This document shows positions 1-5,924 of a stretch of 10,664 nt of DNA, piece by piece. Numbering within the stretch: position 1 is the stretch's first letter; every line of letters begins with the position of its first letter. Location: NCBI GenBank assembly GCA_013821025.1, contig JACDHN010000051.1:1-10664 (forward strand), given 5' to 3'. This DNA comes from Acidimicrobiia bacterium. GTDB lineage: Bacteria > Actinomycetota > Acidimicrobiia > Acidimicrobiales > Ilumatobacteraceae. A program made the translations under genes and the position numbers. Under the pieces are notes generated by a model. It saw only the letters and a program-made list of their open reading frames with translations. It was not told the DNA's origin and made no database searches.

Positions 1-656
1 TGCGTTCCAACTATCATTGCATCTACGGCGAAGGGTGCCAGGGCGTGCTCGACGGTCCGTCGCCCGAGTTGGCGCAGGGGTGCTGCAGCTACGGCGCCCA
101 TCTCGTGGATGAGGACGACGTAGCGAGGGTGGTCAAGGCCTTCGTCAGCCTGCGCCCCGACCAGATGCAGTTCTACGACCAGGCCACCGAGCAAGGGTTC
201 CTGGCGCCCGGCGACGACGACGCCGGCAGCCCGGTGACCACGACGGCATTGGCCGACGACGCCTGCATCTTTCTCAACAGGCCTGGGTTCGCCGGCGGTA
301 TGGGATGCGCGCTGCACATCGCCGCCTTGGAGGCCGATGAGCGTCCGCTCGACTGGAAGCCGAACGTGTGCTGGCAGGTGCCGTTGCGCCTCGAGCACTC
401 CACTGACGAGAACGGGCACGTCACCTCCCAATTGCGGGAGTGGAAGCGCCGCGACTGGGGCGAAGGCGGCGACGAGTTCCACTGGTGGTGCACGGAGGCC
501 GAAGAGGCCTACAGCGCGGCGCGCCCGGTGTACGTGGAATCGCGCGACGAGATCGTCGAACTCGTTGGCCAGAGCGTCTACGACACGATGGTCACTCTGC
601 TCGAGCGACCGGGATGGGTTCCGTTGCCTCACCCGGCGCGACGTCAGTCGTCGTGA
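1..656 (+). CDS. Conserved actinobacterial Cys-rich protein, possible metal or Fe-S binding (5' partial)
   Basis: The reading frame is open to the left edge (first whole codon at 3) and ends at TGA 654-656, giving 217 residues of a gene that begins upstream. A GTG at 45 could be taken as a start, but the codons before it encode CIYGEGCQG, which looks like part of the same Cys-rich motif, so the gene is truncated by the window rather than starting there. Cysteines cluster as CxxxxxC, then a CC pair in GCCSYGAH, then in DACIFLNR, GMGCALH, NVCWQVP and HWWCTEAEEAY. The pattern recalls YkgJ-type cysteine clusters thought to chelate zinc or iron, but I recognise the protein only as a conserved actinobacterial hypothetical. 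There is no signal peptide or membrane segment in the visible part. Its 3' end overlaps the convergent DUF3073-like gene by 13 bp. Confidence 0.8.
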   Translation, partial: RSNYHCIYGEGCQGVLDGPSPELAQGCCSYGAHLVDEDDVARVVKAFVSLRPDQMQFYDQATEQGFLAPGDDDAGSPVTTTALADDACIFLNRPGFAGGMGCALHIAALEADERPLDWKPNVCWQVPLRLEHSTDENGHVTSQLREWKRRDWGEGGDEFHWWCTEAEEAYSAARPVYVESRDEIVELVGQSVYDTMVTLLERPGWVPLPHPARRQSS

Positions 657-832
657 TCGTCTTCCTCGTCGAAGCTCACGCCGTACTTCTCTGCCAGACG
701 TGAATACTCGTCGTCCTCTTGATCAACGTCGGATTCCTTCGAGCGACTGCCGAATCCGAGGTCGAATGCCCCAGGACCGGACTGCTTCAGCTTGCGCGCT
801 TCTTCGAAGCGACGATGACGACCCTTCTTCAC
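644..832 (-). CDS. DUF3073-like small acidic protein
   Basis: A 62-residue protein starting at GTG (830-832), with a GGGAG ribosome site 7 nt upstream. The N-terminus is strongly basic (MKKGRHRRFEEARKLKQ) and the C-terminus strongly acidic (ends EEDDHDD), with a DDEYSRLAEKYG segment between. This layout, a basic start with an ARKLK-type helix followed by a D-E-Y segment and an acidic tail, matches DUF3073, a small family largely confined to Actinobacteria. Its function is unknown. It is likely cytoplasmic, and the charge split suggests it binds a partner rather than acting as an enzyme (inference). It lies 77 bp downstream of the RNase D gene and may have its own promoter. It ends inside the 3' end of the opposing left-edge gene. 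Confidence 0.8.
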   Translation of the reverse strand: MKKGRHRRFEEARKLKQSGPGAFDLGFGSRSKESDVDQEDDEYSRLAEKYGVSFDEEDDHDD

Positions 833-909
833 GATAGGGCTCCCAGATAGCTAGTGAGCTGACATTGACCTTTACTCTAGCGGTGCCGACGCCCTTACCA
901 GCGGGAATG
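833..909 (-). promoter_or_regulatory. Intergenic gap with weak promoter candidate for the DUF3073-like gene
   Basis: This 77-bp gap is noticeably more AT-rich in its middle than the coding sequence around it. On the minus strand TAGAGT (874-879) fits the TAnnnT -10 pattern and would leave a leader of roughly 35 nt before the GTG. No convincing -35 hexamer is seen about 17 bp further upstream (the sequence there is near CTGGTA). No hairpin followed by a T run was found, so I cannot call a terminator after the RNase D gene. The promoter call is a guess from position and one hexamer. Confidence 0.25.
840..844 (-). promoter_or_regulatory. Ribosome binding site deciding the GTG start of the DUF3073-like gene
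   Basis: On the minus strand GGGAG lies 7 nt before the GTG at 832. No ATG or other start with a better site is seen, so it supports this GTG. Confidence 0.6.
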
Positions 910-2082
910 TCAGCTGGCGGCGACCGCTATCAGGCGCAACCGGCCATTGCCGTCGAACGTCAGACCGCTGCGGCCTGACAGCAGGGCGGCGATGCCGTCG
1001 CCGAGCAACTGGGCCCGCCACCCCGTACGCAGCCGGCTCGTGGCCCCTTGCGACAGCAACGCCGTGATGTCCGATCGCGTCGCCAACAATTCCGTGTCAA
1101 GTTGCTCGTCGCGGGCTACCTGGCTGACCCACGCCGAGATCAGCGTGACAGCTGGACGCAGGGAACGGTCCAGCTCGGCCGTGCCCCTCGGCATCTCCGG
1201 CGGCTGGGCATGCTCGCTCTCGGCGAGGGCGATGAGCAGCTCGGCCGCCGGCCGAGAGCGGGCGAACCGCTCGTCCACCCCGCGTGCCTGCGCCAGGTCA
1301 GCGGCGTTGTGCGGCTGGCGTTGTGAGATCCCGAGCACGGCAAGATCGGGCAGCACGTGACGTACCGGCAGATCGAGCTCCATGGCCCGCTGCTCGCGCC
1401 ATGCGGCGACTGCCTGTGCCACGGCCCTGCCCCTGGGGCGCAGCGTCCTGGCGTCCTTCAGGCGCAGCCAGGCGTGCTCGGGCGTCGACCCCGACACCGG
1501 CCGCGTGCGCAGCTCCTCGCACGCCTCCTGCACCCACGCCGTCCGACCGAGCTCGTCCAGCTTGGCGGCCAGGAGGTCCTGCACGTCGAGCAGATACGCC
1601 ACGTCGGAGACGGCGTACTCGCGCTGGCTCGTCGTGAGCGGGCGGCGCAGCCAGTCGGTGAGTCGATCACCCTTGGCCGGGGTGACGCCGATCTCTCGTT
1701 GCAGCAGCGCCGACAGCGATGGCGAGCCGTGGCCGAGGAACCCGGCTGCGAGCTGGGTGTCGTAGAGCAGCGCCGGCACGGCGCCAACGGCGTGGGTCAG
1801 CACGTCGATGTCCTGCTGGGCTGCATGCATGACGGCCCAGACTGGCGCTGCGAACAGGCGCGACAGTGCTCTGATGTCGACGGCCAGCGGGTCGACGAGG
1901 GCTGCTTCGCTCCGCCAGGCGAACTGCACGAGCGCCAGTTGCGGGAAGAACGTGCGCTCGCGGTGGAACTCGGTGTCCATGGCGTAGCGCGGCTCGGCAG
2001 CGAGAACATCGATCAGCGCGTCGAGCTGTCGATCGTCGTCGATCCACCGCGCCGCTTCTGGATCGATGCGGCCGCTGCTCAT
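910..2082 (-). CDS. rnd: Ribonuclease D (DEDDy 3'-5' exonuclease with HRDC domain)
   Basis: A 390-residue protein. RNase D trims the 3' ends of tRNA precursors and other small RNAs in the cytoplasm. The exonuclease domain (about residues 15-205) has the DEDDy set in place: D36 and E38 in AMDTEF, D91 in HAAQQDIDVL, and Y156 with D160 in YAVSDVAYLL. An HRDC domain follows at about residues 220-295 (LRLKDARTLRPR, then WREQRA and LPDLAV), with a helical C-terminal part to the end. Length and order match actinobacterial RNase D. I chose ATG 2082 because GGAG lies 4 nt upstream and residues before it look non-coding (low-complexity Ser/Arg/Ala). It follows the rhodanese gene after 25 bp and is probably cotranscribed with it. 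All catalytic residues are present, so it should be active. Confidence 0.93.
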   Translation of the reverse strand: MSSGRIDPEAARWIDDDRQLDALIDVLAAEPRYAMDTEFHRERTFFPQLALVQFAWRSEAALVDPLAVDIRALSRLFAAPVWAVMHAAQQDIDVLTHAVGAVPALLYDTQLAAGFLGHGSPSLSALLQREIGVTPAKGDRLTDWLRRPLTTSQREYAVSDVAYLLDVQDLLAAKLDELGRTAWVQEACEELRTRPVSGSTPEHAWLRLKDARTLRPRGRAVAQAVAAWREQRAMELDLPVRHVLPDLAVLGISQRQPHNAADLAQARGVDERFARSRPAAELLIALAESEHAQPPEMPRGTAELDRSLRPAVTLISAWVSQVARDEQLDTELLATRSDITALLSQGATSRLRTGWRAQLLGDGIAALLSGRSGLTFDGNGRLRLIAVAAS

Positions 2083-2086
2083 GTAG

Positions 2087-2090
2087 CTCC
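2087..2090 (-). promoter_or_regulatory. Ribosome binding site fixing the RNase D start
   Basis: GGAG on the minus strand lies 4 nt before ATG 2082. The open frame continues upstream to 2361 through the rhodanese gene, so this site helps decide the true start. Confidence 0.6.
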
Positions 2091-2107
2091 GTGGGACTGT
2101 GCGTGTC

Positions 2108-2428
2108 TCACGTGTCTCCGTGCGGTTCGGTGTCGCCTCCAGCCTCGATCCAAGCCGATGTGCCGCCGGCGACGTTGGTCGCCTCGATGTCGTGCTCGGC
2201 GAGGAACGCGCAGGCGCTGGCACTGCGACCACCGCTGTGGCAGATGACGAACAGCTGGCCGCTGCCCTCCACCTCGTCCAAGCGGTCGGGCAGCGTGCCG
2301 AGCGGGATGAGCTCGGCACCCGGGACGTGGCCGCGTTCGTATTCGTCGGGCTCACGCACATCGATCAGCCGGCCTCCGGACTCGAGGTGTCGATCGAGCT
2401 CTACCACCGGGATCTCCCTGATCACCAC
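2108..2428 (-). CDS. Single-domain rhodanese-like sulfurtransferase
   Basis: A 106-residue protein covering one rhodanese domain with little else. The family moves sulfane sulfur through a persulfide on an active-site cysteine. Visible marks are LIDVREPDEYERGHVPGA (residues 21-38, the CH2A-type motif) and the active loop CHSGGRS (63-69) with catalytic C63, followed by the VAGGTSAW strand-turn (87-93). The seven-residue loop fits a sulfurtransferase rather than a Cdc25-like phosphatase. There is no signal peptide, so it is cytoplasmic. The start is GTG 2428, directly followed by a second GTG; no strong ribosome site separates them. It sits 30 bp after mobA and 25 bp before RNase D. A role in sulfur supply for molybdenum cofactor enzymes is possible from the mobA neighbour but unproven. 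Confidence 0.9.
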   Translation of the reverse strand: MVIREIPVVELDRHLESGGRLIDVREPDEYERGHVPGAELIPLGTLPDRLDEVEGSGQLFVICHSGGRSASACAFLAEHDIEATNVAGGTSAWIEAGGDTEPHGDT

Positions 2429-2458
2429 GGCCGCAAATCTACCGACCGCGCTCGTGGG

Positions 2459-3022
2459 TTAGCACGCCAGGTCACCGGCGTCGTTGACGTTCTTGAGCCG
2501 TTGTTCCTCCACGGTCACGTCCACCACGTCCACACCCCGGCGCTCCAGCGCTCCGAGCGCCCCCATGAGCGAGCGCTCGCCGCCGGTGAAGATGGCTTCC
2601 AGGTCTCGCTCCACGTCGCTGTGGTAGCGCGCCAACGTGGGGTGGCGACGCGTCCCGAAGGCGACGACGACGGCCGCGCCCGGCGGACCGTCGATGATCC
2701 TGCGCACGGTCTCGCCCGTCAACTCCCCGAGATCGCAGGCAGTCACGACGACCGATTCGGCGTCACCGAGCGCTCCGAGGGCGCTGAGCACTCCCCCCAG
2801 TGGTCCCTCGTCGGGCCACCGGTCTGGCAGCACGGGGAATCCGAGCACCGCCAGCTCTTCAGCATCCCCGCCGACGAGCACGACGGGATCGCAGCCGCCG
2901 TCACCCAGTGCGACGAGGACACGCGCTGCGAGTGGGGCACCGCGGTAGGGCACGAGCGCCTTCGTGCGGCCCATGCGGCGGCTGGCACCCCCGGTCAGGA
3001 CGGCGCCGACGATGCGTCCCAC
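2459..3022 (-). CDS. mobA: Molybdenum cofactor guanylyltransferase (MobA family)
   Basis: A 187-residue nucleotidyltransferase. MobA joins GMP from GTP to molybdopterin-Mo to make the MGD cofactor of DMSO-reductase-type enzymes. The nucleotide-binding signature is LTGGASRRMGRTK (residues 9-21), with GPLGG at 73-77, the metal-binding Asp at D97 in TACDL, RRHPTLARY at 125-133 and the closing NVNDAGDL at 178-185. In place of the usual CD-x-P the protein has CDLGE, a small departure. The start is taken as GTG 3022 because the conserved domain begins within four residues of it and gives the usual MobA length. This places the start 28 bp inside the DUF3151 gene, implying coupled translation. No other molybdenum cofactor gene is nearby. 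Related MobA-like transferases (for example CTP-molybdopterin cytidylyltransferase) cannot be fully excluded. Confidence 0.85.
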   Translation of the reverse strand: MGRIVGAVLTGGASRRMGRTKALVPYRGAPLAARVLVALGDGGCDPVVLVGGDAEELAVLGFPVLPDRWPDEGPLGGVLSALGALGDAESVVVTACDLGELTGETVRRIIDGPPGAAVVVAFGTRRHPTLARYHSDVERDLEAIFTGGERSLMGALGALERRGVDVVDVTVEEQRLKNVNDAGDLAC

Positions 3023-3450
3023 GGCCCCGACGGATCGAGTTGAGCCAGGAACGTGGCGCAACGCTGCGCCTCGTCGTGCTCGCCGATCTCGGCCGCCGTC
3101 GATCCGAGGCCGGCAAGCGCCCGCAGGAACCCCCGGTTCGTGGGTTGGTCCCAGCGCACGTAGCCCGAGCCGCGCCACCCCGAGGCCCGCAGTGTGTCGA
3201 GGCCCCGGTGGTACCCGACGCGGTAGCAGGCGTAGCGCTCGATCACGTCCCGCCCGAGGTCACCCATCTCCGCCCAGGCGTCGAGGAAGCGTGGCCAGCG
3301 GGCCACGACGTCGGCCACGTGGGCGCGGCGATCGGCGTCGGGCTGGTCGAGCGCCTGCTCCAGTGCTGCCGCAGCATCAGGTTCGGGGGCGGCGATGACC
3401 GTTTCGGGTAGCCCATCGCTGAGCCCAACCGGATGGCTGTCGTTCGTCAC
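2995..3450 (-). CDS. DUF3151 protein
   Basis: A 151-residue soluble protein of an actinobacterial family with no known function. The recognisable core is WPRFLDAWAEMGD (52-64), YHRGLDTLRASGWRGSG (80-96), W100, NRGFLRALAGL (105-115) and a final helix with ERC-like EAQRCATFL (127-135). The regular helix spacing resembles TPR-like helical hairpins, suggesting protein binding (inference). The start is GTG 3450; only a run of G precedes it, so the exact start is less certain. It lies 27 bp after the MetF-like gene and its last 28 bp overlap mobA. It may be read through from the corrinoid operon, as no terminator is visible between them. Confidence 0.88.
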   Translation of the reverse strand: MTNDSHPVGLSDGLPETVIAAPEPDAAAALEQALDQPDADRRAHVADVVARWPRFLDAWAEMGDLGRDVIERYACYRVGYHRGLDTLRASGWRGSGYVRWDQPTNRGFLRALAGLGSTAAEIGEHDEAQRCATFLAQLDPSGPWDASSAPS

Positions 3451-3477
3451 CCCCCAATCATCGCAGCAGCATGAGCG

Positions 3478-4383
3478 TCATGCACGGTCGATGATCGATC
3501 GCCGCCACACCTCGGTCCTTGCAACGCTGTTGAACGTGAACGAGTGCACGCCTTCGATCCGCAGCGCCGAGGCATTGGCGGCGATCGCCGTCGCGAGGTC
3601 GGTCGGGTCATAGCCACCTGGGGCGAGCATCGCCGTCATGGTGGCCCGCTGCTTGCGCAGGAACCGCAGCGAGGAGCCGATGCCGAGGCGGACGCCCATC
3701 GACATCAGCTTCGTGCGGTCGACGACACCAGGGACACCGACGTCGACCGGCAGGGCGAAGCCGGCGGCGCGCTCGGCGAGCAGCCAGCGGCGGATGCGGT
3801 CCGGATCGAAGCACATCTGGGTCGTCGCCCAGCCGGCGAGGCCGGCAGCTTCGATCAGGCGTTGCTTGTCGTGCAGGGCGGTGCGCAGCACGTCATCGGG
3901 GATCGCCGGGTGGCCGTCGGGATAGGCGGCCACCCCGACGCTCGCCAGGCAAGTGTCGTGCTCGAACAGGTCGCGCAGCAACGCCAAGCCGTCTGCGTAC
4001 GGCCCGGAGGGCACGAGCTGATCTCCGCCGACCACGAAGATCTCACGCAACCCGTGGGAGCGGATCCACGCCGCCAGCCGGGCCACGTGCTGACGGTCTT
4101 CGATGAGACGGGCGGCGACGTGTGGCACGGCGTCGTGGCCGGTGTCGAGCAGGCGCGCCGTCACGTCGAGCGTGGCGCCGAGTCCCTTCACCGGCGAGCA
4201 CGTGACCGATGTGGCGATGCCGGCAGGAAGCTCGGTAATCGCCGTGTCAACGCTCCTGATCGGCACCAGCTCGAAGCGCGTCGCGGCCAGGAGCCGGACC
4301 AGCGCCGCGTCGGCGGCGGGGGCGGGACGCGGGCGTGCGGCGACGGTCGCGTCTGTCGAGCGGCGCCGGAACAGTGAACTCAT
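3478..4383 (-). CDS. MetF-family methylenetetrahydrofolate reductase of the corrinoid cassette
   Basis: A 301-residue flavoprotein of the MTHFR family, which interconverts 5-methyl-THF and 5,10-methylene-THF using FAD. In order: FELVPIR with E38 (counterpart of the catalytic Glu), SVTCSPVKG (59-67), HVAARLI (88-94), VVGGDQ with D121 (117-122), VAAYPDGHP (151-159), TQMCFD with Q189 (188-193) and VPGV (217-220). These follow the order and spacing of bacterial MetF, although several residues are divergent (TCSPV in place of a TY-type motif). The start is ATG 4383, chosen for GGGAG 5 nt upstream; an ATG at 4395 overlapping the stop of the previous gene would add four residues. As the last gene of the cassette it probably oxidises methyl-THF made by the methyltransferases, the reverse of the biosynthetic direction (inference), so it is likely a specialised paralogue rather than the cell's methionine-supply MetF. 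Confidence 0.9.
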   Translation of the reverse strand: MSSLFRRRSTDATVAARPRPAPAADAALVRLLAATRFELVPIRSVDTAITELPAGIATSVTCSPVKGLGATLDVTARLLDTGHDAVPHVAARLIEDRQHVARLAAWIRSHGLREIFVVGGDQLVPSGPYADGLALLRDLFEHDTCLASVGVAAYPDGHPAIPDDVLRTALHDKQRLIEAAGLAGWATTQMCFDPDRIRRWLLAERAAGFALPVDVGVPGVVDRTKLMSMGVRLGIGSSLRFLRKQRATMTAMLAPGGYDPTDLATAIAANASALRIEGVHSFTFNSVARTEVWRRSIIDRA

Positions 4384-4388
4384 CGAAT

Positions 4389-4393
4389 CTCCC
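4389..4393 (-). promoter_or_regulatory. Ribosome binding site selecting the second ATG of the MetF-like gene
   Basis: GGGAG lies 5 nt before ATG 4383. The site itself lies between the two candidate ATGs (4395 and 4383), which favours the downstream one. Confidence 0.6.
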
Positions 4394-4394
4394 A

Positions 4395-5924
4395 TCAGGC
4401 GAAGGTGTCGGGAAGCTCGGACTTCCGGCTCTCGACGAACTCGAGCAGTTCGGCGTCGACGGCGTCGTCGATGGGTGGCGGCTCGTACGCCGCGAGGCGC
4501 TGCTTCCACGACCGATTGGCCCGTTGTGCGGCATCGAGCGAACCGTCCTCGACCCATTGCTCGAAGTTCGAGTTGTCCGCCGTCTCTGAGCGGTAGAACG
4601 CGGTCTCGAAGTTGGCGAGTGTGTGGGCGGTGCCGAGGAAGTGCTGGCCTGGCGGGTTCTCCCGGATCGCGTCAAGCGCCTGGCCGTTCTCGCTCAGGTC
4701 GAGGCCGCGGGCGAACGTGGCCATCATCCCGAGCTGGTCGGCGTCGAGGACGAACTTCTCGTAGCCGATCGCCAGCCCACCCTCCAGCCATCCTGCGGCA
4801 TGGAGCACGAAGTTGGTCCCAGCCATCACGGTCGGCAGCAGCGTCGAGACGCTCTCGTATGCGGCCTGGGCGTCGGGCAGTTTCGATGCCGTGAGCGACC
4901 CTCCGGAGCGGAACGGCACGCCGAGCCGGCGGGCGAGCGTCGCCATCGTGTAGAGCACGAGCGCCGGTTCTGGCGTGCCGAACGTCGGCGCGCCGGTCTG
5001 CATCGACATCGAGCTGGCGAACGAGCCGAGCACGACAGGGGCACCAGGCCGTACGAGCTGCACGAACGTCATTCCGGCGAGCGCCTCTGCCAACGTCTGG
5101 GCGACGACACCCGCAGAGGTTGACGGCGCCATCGCCCCGGCCAGGATGAACGGCGTGATGATCGTGGCCTGGTTGGCCTCCGCGTAGACCTCTGCTGCAG
5201 CGAGCATCGTGGCGTCCCAGACGAGCGGCGACGAGGCGTTGATCAGGCTCGTCAGCACCGTGCGTTCATTGAGATCTCCGCCGAAGGCGATGCGGGCCAG
5301 TTCGACGCTGTCCGCCGCCCGCTCCCCCGCCGTGACCGACCCCATCAGCGCCTTGTCGCTCCAGCGCAAGTGGGCGTAGACCATGTCGAGGTGGCGCTTG
5401 CTGACCGGCACGTCGACGGGCTCGCAGACCGTGCCGCCGGAGTGGTGCATGTGCGGGTGCAGGTAGGCGAGCTTCACGAAGTTCTCGAAGTCGGCGAGCG
5501 TGGCGTACCGGCGTCCGTCGTCGAGGTCGTGGACGAACGGCGAGCCGTAGTTGGGTGCGAACACGGTCGCATCGCCGCCCACCTGCACGGAGTTGGCCGG
5601 ATTGCGGGCGTGCTGGGTGTAGACGGCGGGGGCGTCGCCGAGCAGCTTGCGGCACATGCCACGAGGGAACCGGACGCGAGTGCCGTCGACGTCCGCACCT
5701 GCGCCGGCGAACCGCTCGAGGGCGCTCGGGTAGTCGCGGATCTCGACGCCAACCTCCTCGAGGATCGTGTCGGCGTTGTGCTCCAGCAACTCGAGACCTT
5801 CCTCGGACACGAGCTCCACCGGGGCAAGGGCGCGGGTCAGGAAGGCTTCTCGCTCGACGACCGCTGCGGCGCGCGCCTCGCGCCGTCCCGCCCGGCCGCC
5901 GCGTCGATGGTCTCGCTCGGTCAT
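4395..5924 (-). CDS. MttB-superfamily substrate:corrinoid methyltransferase, non-pyrrolysine type
   Basis: A 509-residue TIM-barrel methyltransferase of the trimethylamine methyltransferase family (MttB, COG5598). Such enzymes take a methyl group from a quaternary or tertiary amine and place it on the Co(I) corrinoid of a partner protein. Family marks include ILEEVGVEI (54-62), PNYGSPFVHD (124-133), HMHHSGGTVCEP (158-169), a barrel core at about 220-340, and SGGSLTASKLPDAQAAYES (340-358), the region where methanogen MttB carries pyrrolysine near residue 334. There is no in-frame amber codon, so this is a pyrrolysine-free member, like characterised enzymes for glycine betaine, proline betaine, carnitine and gamma-butyrobetaine. 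The substrate cannot be read from the sequence. The N-terminus is Arg-rich (7 Arg in the first 20). The start ATG forms an ATGA overlap with the activator gene and follows an AAGGGAAAG ribosome site. Confidence 0.93.
   Translation of the reverse strand: MTERDHRRGGRAGRREARAAAVVEREAFLTRALAPVELVSEEGLELLEHNADTILEEVGVEIRDYPSALERFAGAGADVDGTRVRFPRGMCRKLLGDAPAVYTQHARNPANSVQVGGDATVFAPNYGSPFVHDLDDGRRYATLADFENFVKLAYLHPHMHHSGGTVCEPVDVPVSKRHLDMVYAHLRWSDKALMGSVTAGERAADSVELARIAFGGDLNERTVLTSLINASSPLVWDATMLAAAEVYAEANQATIITPFILAGAMAPSTSAGVVAQTLAEALAGMTFVQLVRPGAPVVLGSFASSMSMQTGAPTFGTPEPALVLYTMATLARRLGVPFRSGGSLTASKLPDAQAAYESVSTLLPTVMAGTNFVLHAAGWLEGGLAIGYEKFVLDADQLGMMATFARGLDLSENGQALDAIRENPPGQHFLGTAHTLANFETAFYRSETADNSNFEQWVEDGSLDAAQRANRSWKQRLAAYEPPPIDDAVDAELLEFVESRKSELPDTFA

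Noticed and set aside
865..870. TTGACC as a plus-strand -35 element
   Set aside because: No -10 element at the right distance and no rightward gene follows.
2083..2361. A longer N-terminus for RNase D
   Set aside because: The extension runs in the wrong frame through the rhodanese gene, is Ser/Arg-rich, and ATG 2082 has a ribosome site.
3023..3178. A 52-residue N-terminal extension of MobA
   Set aside because: It runs through DUF3151 in another frame and the MobA fold starts next to GTG 3022.
1357..4377. Further long plus-strand open frames (1357-2247, 2099-3043, 3544-4377)
   Set aside because: Each is antisense to RNase D, mobA/rhodanese or the MetF-like gene, with Arg/Ala/Gly-rich composition and no motif.
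4384..4557. A longer start for the MetF-like protein
   Set aside because: It lies within the MttB-like gene in another frame; GGGAG before 4383 favours the short form.
4395..5924. Pyrrolysine-type MttB
   Set aside because: The gene has no in-frame amber codon over its whole length.
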